Source: an uncultured Clostridia bacterium (lineage in GTDB: Bacteria > Bacillota > Clostridia > Oscillospirales > Acutalibacteraceae). From it: 63,001 nt of DNA. Below, piece after piece: positions 26,224-34,370 of the stretch (within the stretch, counting starts at the first letter, position 1; every line of letters begins with the position of its first letter). The DNA is taken from the NCBI GenBank assembly GCA_947630835.1, contig CANRIZ010000015.1:1-63001 (forward strand). The letters are read 5' to 3'. The translations under genes and the position numbers were made by a program. Under the pieces are notes generated by a model. The model was given only the letters and a program-made list of their open reading frames with translations, did not search any database and had not been told where the DNA came from.

Positions 26224-26996
26224 ACTTTCGCCGTTTCTTCCGTTTTGCTTTCGGCAATTATTTTGTTGACGCTGTTTTTGCCCTTATGGCGATAGGGAAC
26301 AATTCTCAGGAAAATAATCGCAATTAACGCTCCGCAGGTATTGAGAACTATATCCGCCATAGTATCCATAAGCGGCCAGCGGTCGGGCCACCACGGGTTA
26401 AAGAGCGTCAATTCCTTAGGCGTTCCCTGCGCAAGAGCCATTGACCAGTGCTGAGCGTCGCCCGCGGCCTGAATATTGTTCGCCAAAAAGGAACTGCGGC
26501 AGGCTATCTGATCAAAAGTGAACTCAAAAAGCTCCCACCCCGTCGAAGCGAGGAAAGAAAAGCCCATAGCGCAGAGCAAAACTATTGAAAGCGGTACGGC
26601 AGCCTTTTCCTTTTTCTGCATAGCCGTGATAATTTCATAGCCGAAGAATACGCATGCGCCGCCGCCTATAAAGTGGAGCATTACGTCCCACCATCTGAAA
26701 TCGTAATACCAGTTAAGATACTTGCCGCAGAAAGAGCCGCAGAAAATTCCTATAATCAGGAAGGTCTGAACCCTGGGGTCAACATACCTTAAAGAGTTTG
26801 ACTTGGGTAAAAGCATAAATACTTCCCAAACAAAAGTGCAAAGGAAATTTGCGCCCACCTGCAAAGGGTCGGTAATATCGAACGGTACTCTGAAAAAACC
26901 GCGTACAAACGCATATAAAAGCAAAGCCCTGAACACCCACCAAATTATAATATCGATTTTCTTGGGGGTGCTTGTAATTCTTTTTAAATACTCCAT
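26220..26996 (-). CDS. Multi-pass membrane protein, unknown
   Basis: The 258-residue protein has about six hydrophobic segments (IDIIIWWVFRALLLYAFVRG, then ANFLCTFVWEVFMLL, FLIIGIFCGSFCGKY, VMLHFIGGGACVFFGYEI and others). It contains a conserved-looking motif, WWDVMLHFIGGG, in a membrane helix, and DTMADIVLNTCGALIAII near the end, with acidic and His residues that recall the DUF2238/YjdF-like membrane family. The start ATG at 26996 is preferred to a TTG 24 bp upstream, since AAAGG lies 9 bp before it. It is coupled to queH by a 4-bp overlap; a link to queuosine-precursor uptake is a guess. Confidence 0.6.
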   Translation of the reverse strand: MEYLKRITSTPKKIDIIIWWVFRALLLYAFVRGFFRVPFDITDPLQVGANFLCTFVWEVFMLLPKSNSLRYVDPRVQTFLIIGIFCGSFCGKYLNWYYDFRWWDVMLHFIGGGACVFFGYEIITAMQKKEKAAVPLSIVLLCAMGFSFLASTGWELFEFTFDQIACRSSFLANNIQAAGDAQHWSMALAQGTPKELTLFNPWWPDRWPLMDTMADIVLNTCGALIAIIFLRIVPYRHKGKNSVNKIIAESKTEETAKV

Positions 26997-27180
26997 ACTC
27001 CATAACCTTTCGTCCCGCAATTTTCAATAACGTCATTTGCCGCGGTATGCAAAAACCGTAAGCCCGTATCCTTATAAAAAATCAGTATAATATGCAATGT
27101 AATCGGAAAGCACATTTATGTTTTCCTGAAATTTTAAGCAGACTGCTCATAATTAGAATAACACAATCGGAGCAATTAGT

Positions 27181-27243
27181 AAAGTAAAAAATAAAACAAG
27201 CCCCCGTTTTCGCCTTGGCAAAACGCCGTACGCAAACGGGAGC
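27181..27243 (-). terminator. Intrinsic terminator of the DUF5696 gene
   Basis: On the minus strand GCTCCCGTTT pairs with AAACGGGGGC around a long, internally paired loop and is followed by TTGTTTTATTTTTTACTTT. The remaining 26997-27180 stretch is A/T-rich and probably holds the promoter of the next gene. Confidence 0.75.
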
Positions 27244-27261
27244 AAATTCATATATTTACTG

Positions 27262-29526
27262 TCAGCCTACCCTTATAAAGCTTTTGGGCGCCACCTTTAC
27301 CGAATTTACGGTTTCCTCGGTATCGTTATAATTAAAATAAATGACGCTGCTGTTGTTGTATTCCGTGCTGTAAACTCCGTCCCTTATCTGCCTGTGGTCG
27401 GTAATTTTGGCGTCCCTCAGGGAGGCGAGGGCTTCGTCGGCAAGCTTGTATTTTTCCGCCGCCTTGTCAAGCTGTTCCTCGTAATAATAGACGCTGTCGG
27501 CGGTTTTCCTGTCGGTTTTTGTGCAATACCATTTATAGGAGGGTATTGCGCCGTACTCGACAGCCTTCATAAACGCCTTTTCGCCGTCCTCGCTCAAATT
27601 TACCGGAGTAAGCGAATAATCCATAATCGAATGAAGCACCGCCTGAACAAAGGGAACCTGAACGTAGACTTCGGTTTCGGGATAATCGGTTTTTTCGGGC
27701 AAATCGGTAACGTAGTCCGCGTCCTTGAGCAAATAGAAATAACCTCCCGCAATCATAAGCTTGTGGTTGTTGGAAAGCATCTGCGCCTGCGGAGCGATAA
27801 TGTTGACCGCATTGCTTCTGTTGTGAGCCTCGTCGGAATAATCGGAATAAAGAATATTTCCGGCGTCGTTTATGCAAAAGGCGTCGAACTGATAATTCTT
27901 GGAGCTGTTCAGATATTTTAAAACGTTATTCTCGATATCGGAAAGCGCGGCGGCATATGTTTTGAAGCTGTCCTTACCCGAAATCTCGTAAAAGCTGTTT
28001 TCCCTGTTGTAGAAAATAGCCTCGCCCGCCATATTTTCCGCCGTATTTTCGGAAATCGGGGATTTTTTATTCGCGGAAACCAAACTCATATCAAGATACA
28101 TATCGAATTTTTGCGTCAAAACGTACTGCTTTAACTGTGCGAAATCCCTTTGGTTTCCCAAAGCCCCGATATTATCCGCCTTGGAAAGCAAATCCTGATT
28201 GTTCGCGCCGTCGAGCGCGCCGCAATAACGAAGCGATATGTTGTTAATGCTCTTTGCCTTCATAACCTCCAGCAAATCGAGGGTCTGCTCGTAATCAGAA
28301 AGTATCTCGTAGGAATGAGCGCCGTTTTTGGCGGAGGCAGCCTGAACGGAAACGGCGAACGGGATATGAGCCGAGGCTTGAACCTGCGTACTCGGCAGCA
28401 CGCCCTCCCTTATAAGTATCTCCCGACAGGCGGAAGAAAAGCCTATATAGCCTGCGCTTTTGCCGGACAAAAATCTGTATATAATATTAAGTTCGCCCGT
28501 ATATCTTTCGCCTATATATTTTGTCTTTTTCGCTTCGTCGCCGCTGTAGGTAACGTCGGTAATCCTGAATGACGAACCTACCCGATTGTATGCTCCCTTT
28601 TGCGAACGTATGTGAGAGCTTATGGTGGAAACGGTATCGCCGCTTAAAATTATGCCCGTAAAGGCGTTGTCGCCCGATTTTATTCCGAACGCCGGAACAA
28701 GCGCACGGGCAAATTCAACCGAGCCGTTTTCGTCAAGGTTATTTAACGAACCCATAGAAACGTCCTTGCCGTACACTCTGTAATTCCTTGTTTCGTATTC
28801 GCCGTCCGGATTTACGCCGGTTTTTATCACGGCGCCGCTTTGGTCGGGTACAAAAATATAATCGTCCTTTTGTGCGGTTGAAGAAGCGCCGAAGAAATTA
28901 AGCAAATCAATACTTTCCAAAACATAACCGTCGCTTAACATTATATCGCCGCAATTAACCTTGACGTTAAGAGCGCCGTCGGAAAGCATAAAGCTTATGC
29001 TTACGCAAACGTAAAGCTCGCCGCTGTTTTCCGCAAATCCCGCCTGAGCAGTCTGCTCGTCGAGCGCCATATTGTACGTTATGCTTATGCCTCCGCTTGT
29101 AGGTCTGAACGAAGCGGAACCGAAAGCGACGGAATTATCCTGAGAATTCAAATAATAGATTTCGTTGCCCTTTGAAACCCTTACACTTAAAACGGAGGAT
29201 TGGCAGTTTTCGCTTAGCTCCCCTGTTTCGGGCAGTGCGTACCAAAATTTATCGTTTGTAGTATCCCTTATCGCAACGGAATAATCAACGCTGTCAAAGT
29301 AAAGCTCTATAAGCCCCGACGAGGCTACAAAAACAAGGTTTTTAAGCTGTGAAAAATGATACTCGTTTTTTGAAAAAACCGCCTGCGTTTCCGAAAGCTC
29401 GCCGACTTTTTCGCAAACCGCTCCCCTGCCGGTTCTTCCGCAGGAGGAAAAGCACCATAACGCCGATATAAGCGCCAAAGCCGCCGCGGTAAGCTTAAAG
29501 ACAGCCGACCTCTTGTTTAAAGCCAT
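27262..29526 (-). CDS. DUF5696 lipoprotein
   Basis: The 754-residue protein has an N-terminal lipoprotein signal: basic start, hydrophobic core LTAAALALISALW, lipobox CFSSC. It matches the general plan of DUF5696 proteins, large extracytoplasmic beta-rich N-terminal domains with a C-terminal TIM-barrel-like part; family function is not established, though such genes often sit near carbohydrate transport. The ATG at 29526 is chosen because GAGAGGG lies 6 bp before it. It stands alone between a terminator and the sigF operon end. Confidence 0.75.
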   Translation of the reverse strand: MALNKRSAVFKLTAAALALISALWCFSSCGRTGRGAVCEKVGELSETQAVFSKNEYHFSQLKNLVFVASSGLIELYFDSVDYSVAIRDTTNDKFWYALPETGELSENCQSSVLSVRVSKGNEIYYLNSQDNSVAFGSASFRPTSGGISITYNMALDEQTAQAGFAENSGELYVCVSISFMLSDGALNVKVNCGDIMLSDGYVLESIDLLNFFGASSTAQKDDYIFVPDQSGAVIKTGVNPDGEYETRNYRVYGKDVSMGSLNNLDENGSVEFARALVPAFGIKSGDNAFTGIILSGDTVSTISSHIRSQKGAYNRVGSSFRITDVTYSGDEAKKTKYIGERYTGELNIIYRFLSGKSAGYIGFSSACREILIREGVLPSTQVQASAHIPFAVSVQAASAKNGAHSYEILSDYEQTLDLLEVMKAKSINNISLRYCGALDGANNQDLLSKADNIGALGNQRDFAQLKQYVLTQKFDMYLDMSLVSANKKSPISENTAENMAGEAIFYNRENSFYEISGKDSFKTYAAALSDIENNVLKYLNSSKNYQFDAFCINDAGNILYSDYSDEAHNRSNAVNIIAPQAQMLSNNHKLMIAGGYFYLLKDADYVTDLPEKTDYPETEVYVQVPFVQAVLHSIMDYSLTPVNLSEDGEKAFMKAVEYGAIPSYKWYCTKTDRKTADSVYYYEEQLDKAAEKYKLADEALASLRDAKITDHRQIRDGVYSTEYNNSSVIYFNYNDTEETVNSVKVAPKSFIRVG

Positions 29527-29597
29527 AGTTATCCCTCTCAAAAAGCAAATTCTATCTTAGTATTTTAGCATAAATCAAGATAAAATTCCACAAAAAT

Positions 29598-30251
29598 CTA
29601 CTCAAGTATGAAATTTTTGACCTTCCCTATTATTTTCTTTTCCTTTCTCGAAACCTGAACCTGTGAAATTCCCAGTATTTCGGCGGTTTTGCTCTGAGTA
29701 AGGCCCTTGTAATAGCGCAGATAAATAATTTTTCTTTCCTCCTGCGGAAGCTTTGTAAGTATTTCTCTGAGCGCCAAAATATTCTGTATGTTTTCCTCCT
29801 CGGATTCGACGGGTATATCCGTCTGCTTTTCGCCGCCGTCGTCGCAAAGAGTCAGAGATACCGGAGGCAGGGTAGCGTTTAAAAGCTCCGCGGTTTCGTA
29901 TTCGTCGTAGCCCAAAGACTCGCCTATCTCCTTTAAGCCCGGTTCTCTGCCGAGCTTAATTTCAAGCCTCTCCTTTTCCTTTAAAACAAGACGCGCCTTT
30001 TCCTTGACGCAACGGCTCACCTTTACCGCTCCGCCGTCCCGAAAAAGGCGTTTAATCTCGCCGAGTATTACCGGTACGGCGTAGGTTGAAAACTTAAAGC
30101 CGAGCTCCTCCTTAAATCCGTTTGCCGCCTTAACAAGCCCCAAACAGCCCGCCTGATACAAATCCTCATATTCGATTCCCTTATTGCGAAAACGGTTTGC
30201 GCACGAATATACAAGCGCAAGGTTTTTCTCCACCAAATCGTTGCTGCTCAT
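29598..30251 (-). CDS. sigF: Forespore RNA polymerase sigma factor F
   Basis: Sigma-F directs early forespore transcription. The 217-residue protein has region 2 (YEDLYQAGCLGLVKAANGF, FKFSTYAVPVILGEIKRL), region 3 (LKEIGESLGY) and region 4 (LTQSKTAEILGISQVQVSRK). The last gene of spoIIA, it overlaps spoIIAB by 4 bp, the order fixed in endospore formers. It is shorter than B. subtilis SigF (about 255), mainly at the N terminus. SigG is its closest alternative, but the operon context settles the call. Confidence 0.95.
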   Translation of the reverse strand: MSSNDLVEKNLALVYSCANRFRNKGIEYEDLYQAGCLGLVKAANGFKEELGFKFSTYAVPVILGEIKRLFRDGGAVKVSRCVKEKARLVLKEKERLEIKLGREPGLKEIGESLGYDEYETAELLNATLPPVSLTLCDDGGEKQTDIPVESEEENIQNILALREILTKLPQEERKIIYLRYYKGLTQSKTAEILGISQVQVSRKEKKIIGKVKNFILE

Positions 30252-30688
30252 ATAAGCGACGCTCTGCCGTGAATTTTTTTATAAAGAGTTACCGTGGTTC
30301 CCGTGCCGGGCTTCGAGCGCACATTAAGCTTATCCGTAAAGCTTTCCATTACCGAAAAGCCGAGCCCCGCCCTTTCCTCTCCGCCGGTTGTAAACAAAGG
30401 CTCCATGGCTTTTTTCACGTCGTCTATTCCGCAGCCTCTGTCCCTTATTTTAATTTGAAGCACGCAATTTTCCAAAACGCTTACGCTTATGTAAATTTTG
30501 CCCACCCCTTTTTTATAGGCGTGAACAATACAATTTGTGACCGCTTCGCTGACCGCCGTTTTAATATCGTTTATTTCCTCCACCGTCGGATCAAGCTGCG
30601 AGGCGAATGCCGACACCGCAACCCTTGCATACCCCTCGTTTACCGAACGGCTCTCGAGTTGAATTTTTACCGTGTTAAGCGCTTTCAT
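30248..30688 (-). CDS. spoIIAB: Anti-sigma-F factor and SpoIIAA kinase SpoIIAB
   Basis: SpoIIAB binds sigma-F in the predivisional cell and mother cell and phosphorylates SpoIIAA. The protein (146 residues) is a GHKL ATPase with the N-box Glu48 and Asn52 in SEAVTNCIVHAY, the G1 box Asp83 in RDRGCGI, and a G2-like loop GGEERAGLGFSVME. The length matches the family. It overlaps spoIIAA and sigF, so all three are translationally coupled. Confidence 0.96.
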   Translation of the reverse strand: MKALNTVKIQLESRSVNEGYARVAVSAFASQLDPTVEEINDIKTAVSEAVTNCIVHAYKKGVGKIYISVSVLENCVLQIKIRDRGCGIDDVKKAMEPLFTTGGEERAGLGFSVMESFTDKLNVRSKPGTGTTVTLYKKIHGRASLI

Positions 30689-31016
30689 TACTTGTTACCT
30701 CCCCGTTTTTCTTTTTTAATACCGCAAGCTTTTCCATCCCCGCAAGCTGCATAACCCTGTATGCGTGGGGCGAAAGGTTAACCGCCGCCAGCTTGCAGCC
30801 CGTATTTTCCAAAAGCCTGTATCTTCCCATTACAAGCCCTATACCGGAGGAGTCCATAAAGCTTACGTCCTTAAAATCAAGCACGAGCCTGCGCGGCTTT
30901 ACGCTTACTATGCTCGCGTCGATTTCCTCCCTTATATCCGCCGCGCTGTGATGGTCGATTTCTCCCGACAGGTACGCCGTAACCGTACCGCCGCTTATTT
31001 CAATTTTCACCTGCAT
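30675..31016 (-). CDS. spoIIAA: Anti-sigma-F antagonist SpoIIAA
   Basis: SpoIIAA releases sigma-F from SpoIIAB when dephosphorylated by SpoIIE. The 113-residue STAS protein has LSGEIDHHSA and the phosphorylation site in FMDSSGIG (Ser56, corresponding to B. subtilis Ser58). The ATG at 31016 is preferred to one at 31025, because AAAGGA is 9 bp from the former and touches the latter; the length then equals typical SpoIIAA. It is the first gene of the operon. The upstream region holds a GAAT-containing sigma-H-like motif (tentative). Confidence 0.94.
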   Translation of the reverse strand: MQVKIEISGGTVTAYLSGEIDHHSAADIREEIDASIVSVKPRRLVLDFKDVSFMDSSGIGLVMGRYRLLENTGCKLAAVNLSPHAYRVMQLAGMEKLAVLKKKNGEVTSNESA

Positions 31017-31125
31017 TTTTCTCATTCCTTTCAGCTTGATTGTATATTAAAGCCATTAAAAAATTTGTCGCTTGCTGTTCTATTCAAAAAAAGCGGCAAA
31101 CTTTCGTTTCATTTTGAATTTAGTG

Positions 31126-31154
31126 TTGACAAGTAACAAAACTTCGTCTAAAAT
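31126..31154 (+). promoter_or_regulatory. Promoter of the phage-derived lysis cassette
   Basis: A perfect TTGACA (31126-31131), a 17 bp spacer and TAAAAT (31149-31154) give a strong promoter with start near 31161. It is divergent from spoIIAA, whose start is at 31016. Confidence 0.8.
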
Positions 31155-31173
31155 AATACTTGCGAGTGAACAA

Positions 31174-31215
31174 AAAACGACACCTACGAAACAGACGTTT
31201 CTTAGGTGTTGTTTT
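31174..31215 (+). promoter_or_regulatory. Long leader hairpin with U-tract between promoter and first cassette gene
   Basis: AAAACGACACCTA (31174-31186) pairs with TAGGTGTTGTTTT (31203-31215), including one G-T. After a single C-T mismatch, GAAAC/GTTTC continues to an AGAC tetraloop. In RNA this would be an intrinsic-terminator-like structure closing about 55 nt after the start and followed by AATTTAT. It could be an attenuator, or a DNA palindrome bound by the encoded regulator. Confidence 0.65.
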
Positions 31216-31241
31216 AATTTATACCGTTTTCGGAGGATAGT

Positions 31242-31658
31242 ATGAAAAAGAAAGAACCTATCGAACTGAGCCGAAGCGAATATCTGTTTTTGTCGGAAAA
31301 ATTTGAGTTTATGTCCGCTTCGGATGCAAAAGCGCTGCCCGCATATATCGTCGACGCCAAAAACGACAATTACGGGCGGATAGTAAAAATGGCGATTGAA
31401 AACGAACTCAACGAAACCGAGCAAAAATATATTTCGGACAGATTTTTCAATTTAATGAACGTCACCCAAATATCAAAAAAATACGGAGTAAGCCGACAAT
31501 CTGTTTACAGATGCCTGCAAAGAGCGGCGGACAAGCTGTTTAACTGCCTGAAATACGCCTACTGCTGCGGCTTTACGCTTATAAATCCTCCCGAAAATTT
31601 TGAAGAAATTGTTTCAAATATCAAAAGGAGGAACATATTTTGCGAGAAATACTTATAG
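31242..31658 (+). CDS. Sigma-70 region 4-like HTH regulator
   Basis: The 138-residue protein has an HTH in its centre (residues about 64-98: LMNVTQISKKYGVSRQSVYR, then CLQRAADKLFNCLKYAY) like sigma-70 region 4 or phage late regulators. The N-terminal 60 residues are charged and contain no region 2. Without region 2 it is unlikely to be a complete sigma factor. GGAGGA precedes the ATG by 6 bp. It is first in a five-gene plus-strand cassette and overlaps the fibre gene by 19 bp. It is the obvious candidate to control the cassette, perhaps through the hairpin upstream. Confidence 0.7.
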   Translation: MKKKEPIELSRSEYLFLSEKFEFMSASDAKALPAYIVDAKNDNYGRIVKMAIENELNETEQKYISDRFFNLMNVTQISKKYGVSRQSVYRCLQRAADKLFNCLKYAYCCGFTLINPPENFEEIVSNIKRRNIFCEKYL

Positions 31659-32878
31659 ATGTTGATTCTGCTTCGATTTATGACGAGGAAAGGGCTTTTG
31701 ACGCCGGACTTATGTTCGAGCACAACGCCGCGAAGCTGAAGTTTAAGCTCTCGTCCGACCTTATAAACAGCTCCTATAAATACTACCTTGAATTTGCAAC
31801 GGCGTCCGGCCCCGCAAGAACGGATTATTTGACGCCGGATTCGGGCGGAGTCGTTTCGTATCTCCTTCCCGCCGCCATAACGGGGCAGATGAGCGTTCTG
31901 TGTTATTTTAACGTTATAAAAACAGACCCCGACACACTTGATACAACCCTTGTAATAAAGCCCGCCGCCGTAAGGCTTAATTTTACGTCGGTGGAGAGCG
32001 ATTCAAAAGAGCTTGCCGAAAGCTATGATTTTTCGGTTAACGCGCTTTTGGAAGCGATTAAAAACGGTACTTTTAAGGGCGACAAGGGCGACAAAGGCGA
32101 CAAAGGCTTGCAGGGGGTAAAAGGCGACAAGGGCGAACCGGGAAAGGACGCCGTTATCGACAACACGCTCAGCCAAATGAGCCAAAATGCCGTACAGAAC
32201 AGGTTGATAACAAACGCGCTTAATTCAAAGGTCGACAAGGTCGACGGAAAGGAACTTTCCGAAAACGACTTTACCGACGAGCTGAAAGCGAAGCTTGAAT
32301 CAATAGAGGAAAACGCCGACAATACACAGGTTGACGGGGAGCTTTCGGATTTGAGCGAAAACCCGGTACAAAACAAGGTCATATATAACAAATTTGACGA
32401 GGTTAACACGTCGATTACGGAGCTTCAAGACAGTAAAGCGAATAAAACAGGTACGGTTCTTGGGCTTAACGCAAGCGCAAAAGTAGCGGTTTCCATTGCC
32501 ATAGGCAGGGACAGCTCCGCCGCAAACGTAAGCACTGCCTTGGGATTTTCGGCAGCTACACAGGGACAGAATTCCTTAGCTTTAGGTGACCACGCAAAAG
32601 CGATGCAGGTGGGAGCTATTCAGTTGGGCGGCGGTCTAAACGAAACGGCTTATTCTTTTCAGGTACGCAGCTATTTGCTCTTAGACCGCTACGGAATTAT
32701 TCCGAACGAGAGGCTCGACATAGCCGACAAAGCAGAAGAGGGCAACGCAACGCCCATTTCGTCGGACGCCGTTTATAAAGCCCTTGAAAAGGTCAGAGCC
32801 CTTGCCGAGGGACTGTCAACGGCGACAACTCTCGAACAGGTGCGTTCTGCCGCGCAAAGCTTTTTGGAAAGCGAGTAA
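31640..32878 (+). CDS. Phage tail-fibre-like protein: BppU-like, collagen and YadA-head-like parts
   Basis: The 412-residue protein begins with a beta-rich domain like the phage baseplate upper protein BppU N terminus (about 1-130). A collagen-like Gly-X-Y tract follows (about 147-171: GDKGDKGDKG, GEPGKDA). Predicted helices and repeated (N/D)xVQN motifs (NAVQNRL, NPVQNKV) come next. YadA-head-like repeats (VSIAIGRDSSA, TALGFSAAT, SLALGDHAKA) sit at about 280-330, and the end is helical. Start is TTG, with AAGGAGG 8 bp before it. Such fibres trimerise and bind surfaces. No signal peptide is present, which fits release by lysis. Confidence 0.75.
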   Translation: MREILIDVDSASIYDEERAFDAGLMFEHNAAKLKFKLSSDLINSSYKYYLEFATASGPARTDYLTPDSGGVVSYLLPAAITGQMSVLCYFNVIKTDPDTLDTTLVIKPAAVRLNFTSVESDSKELAESYDFSVNALLEAIKNGTFKGDKGDKGDKGLQGVKGDKGEPGKDAVIDNTLSQMSQNAVQNRLITNALNSKVDKVDGKELSENDFTDELKAKLESIEENADNTQVDGELSDLSENPVQNKVIYNKFDEVNTSITELQDSKANKTGTVLGLNASAKVAVSIAIGRDSSAANVSTALGFSAATQGQNSLALGDHAKAMQVGAIQLGGGLNETAYSFQVRSYLLLDRYGIIPNERLDIADKAEEGNATPISSDAVYKALEKVRALAEGLSTATTLEQVRSAAQSFLESE

Positions 32879-32951
32879 TAAAACGGCGGTAAAATTAATT
32901 TGTAAATTATATAAACAAATCGCAATATAATGAATTGACAGGTGATATACA

Positions 32952-33176
32952 GTGAACAGCGAATCCATTATCGCTTTGTTATCCTTTTTGGGAACTCTTG
33001 TAGGCACGTCGGGAGGCATACTTGCAAGCGCAAAGCTTACAAATTACAGGCTTGAATTGCTTGAAAAAAAGGTTGACCGACACAACAGCTTTGCCGAACG
33101 GGTACCCGTTATAGAGGAAAAGGTGAAAAATCAAGAGGCAAGAATAGATAATTTAGAAAGGAATGAGGTAATATGA
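32952..33176 (+). CDS. XhlA-like phage membrane-associated small protein
   Basis: The 74-residue protein has one N-terminal hydrophobic segment (IIALLSFLGTLVGTSGGILA) and a coiled-coil tail (LELLEKKVDRHNSFAER, VIEEKVKNQEARIDNLER). This is the layout of small phage proteins encoded just before endolysins (XhlA/holin-accessory type). Start is GTG, with AGGTGAT upstream. It overlaps the lysozyme start by 4 bp. Family assignment is by architecture and context. Confidence 0.65.
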   Translation: MNSESIIALLSFLGTLVGTSGGILASAKLTNYRLELLEKKVDRHNSFAERVPVIEEKVKNQEARIDNLERNEVI

Positions 33177-34066
33177 AAGGGATTGACGTGTCCAAATATA
33201 ACGGCTCGATTAACTGGAGCGAGGTTAAAAAAAGCGGCATAGATTTTGCCATACTCCGCGCGGGCTACGGTCAATACGAAAATCAGAAGGACGAAACCTT
33301 TGAAAATAATTACGCCGCCGCCAAAAAAGCGGGCGTTAAGCTCGGCGCATATATTTATTCCTATGCAAAGTCCGCCGAGGACGCAAAAAAGGAGGCCGCG
33401 GTTTTTCTTAAATGGCTGAAGGGCAAGCAGTTTGAGATGCCGGTTTATTACGACGTTGAGGAAAACAGCCAGGCGAAAAAGGGAAAAGCCTTTGTTTCAC
33501 TGCTCATTAAAAACTTTTGCTCGGTAATGGAAAATGCGGGCTATTTTGTAGGCGTGTACGCAAATAAAAACTGGTTTGAAAATTACATCGACGACGAATG
33601 TAAAAAGCGCTACGCCTCATGGGTTGCTCAATGGGCAAAGAAAAACACATATAACGGCGCATACGGCTTATGGCAGTATTCGGCAAGCGGCAAGGTAAAC
33701 GGAATAAGCACAAGCGTCGACCTTGATACATCGTATAAAGATTATCCCTCCATAATAGTAAGCGGCGGCTTTAACGGCTTTAAGGGCGGCGAAGCTCCAA
33801 AGCCCGTAACCCCTGCTCCAAAGCCGACAACGCCTAAGCCGTCATATAAGGCGGGCGCAAAAATCAGGCTTGACAACGCGCCTATATACGCCTCCTCCAC
33901 AACAAACAGACAAGCGGGAAAAAAGACGGGTATATTTTATATTTACGACGGCATAGAAATCCGTTCCCGCTATCGCATAACGACAAAGCCCGAATATGTA
34001 AACGCAAAGCCCATAGACGAAAAGGTGACGGGCTACGTCAGAAAATCCGATATAAAGCAGGTGTAA
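33173..34066 (+). CDS. GH25 lysozyme, phage endolysin type
   Basis: GH25 muramidases cleave MurNAc-GlcNAc bonds in peptidoglycan. The 297-residue protein has the catalytic domain at residues 1-200, with Asp5 in MKGIDVSKYNG and the DXE motif Asp94/Glu96 in YYDVEEN, and the LWQYSASGKVNGI end motif. A Pro/Lys/Thr linker (about 204-222) leads to a C-terminal SH3-like wall-binding domain (about 225-297). There is no signal peptide, so it needs the holin encoded 2 bp downstream. It is preceded by a GAGGT ribosome site inside the small gene before it. Confidence 0.93.
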   Translation: MKGIDVSKYNGSINWSEVKKSGIDFAILRAGYGQYENQKDETFENNYAAAKKAGVKLGAYIYSYAKSAEDAKKEAAVFLKWLKGKQFEMPVYYDVEENSQAKKGKAFVSLLIKNFCSVMENAGYFVGVYANKNWFENYIDDECKKRYASWVAQWAKKNTYNGAYGLWQYSASGKVNGISTSVDLDTSYKDYPSIIVSGGFNGFKGGEAPKPVTPAPKPTTPKPSYKAGAKIRLDNAPIYASSTTNRQAGKKTGIFYIYDGIEIRSRYRITTKPEYVNAKPIDEKVTGYVRKSDIKQV

Positions 34067-34068
34067 TA

Positions 34069-34347
34069 ATGGAAAACGTAATAGAATATCTTGTAAGCAA
34101 CGCGCTTATCTTAATTCCGGCGCTTAACATTATCGGAATGATTATAAAGCGCACGGATAAAATTCCCGACAAGTACATTCCCCTGATAATTTTGGTTTTC
34201 GGAATAGCGGGTTGTTTTGCGCTTTTGGGATTCAGCGCAGACTCCGTTATACAGGGAGTGCTTGTATCGGGAGCGGCGGTTTACGGCAATCAGATAAAAA
34301 AACAATTAGTTCAAAAGGACGAAGAAGAACCGGAAACGGAGCAATAA
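34069..34347 (+). CDS. Phage holin
   Basis: The 92-residue protein has two or three short hydrophobic segments (YLVSNALILIPALNIIGMII, then IPLIILVFGIAGCFALLGF and VIQGVLVSGAAVYG) and an acidic, charged C terminus (QKDEEEPETEQ). This is the form of the Phage_holin_5_2-like family that follows GH25 endolysins in clostridial phages. It would permeabilise the membrane to let the lysozyme reach the wall. It is last in the cassette and followed by a strong terminator. Confidence 0.85.
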   Translation: MENVIEYLVSNALILIPALNIIGMIIKRTDKIPDKYIPLIILVFGIAGCFALLGFSADSVIQGVLVSGAAVYGNQIKKQLVQKDEEEPETEQ

Positions 34348-34370
34348 CTCCATTTTCGGCGGCAAAAAGC

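Noticed and set aside
31174-31215. Prophage attachment site or tRNA remnant at the cassette start
   Set aside because: The sequence is a clean hairpin with no tRNA-like parts, no direct repeat of it was seen at the cassette's right end, and no integrase is present.
31242-31658. Complete sigma factor
   Set aside because: There is no region 2 for core and -10 binding; only a region-4-like HTH is visible.
32078-32150. Microsatellite or unstable repeat
   Set aside because: The GGC-GAC-AAG triplets stay in frame and encode collagen-like Gly-X-Y, so it is a coding repeat.
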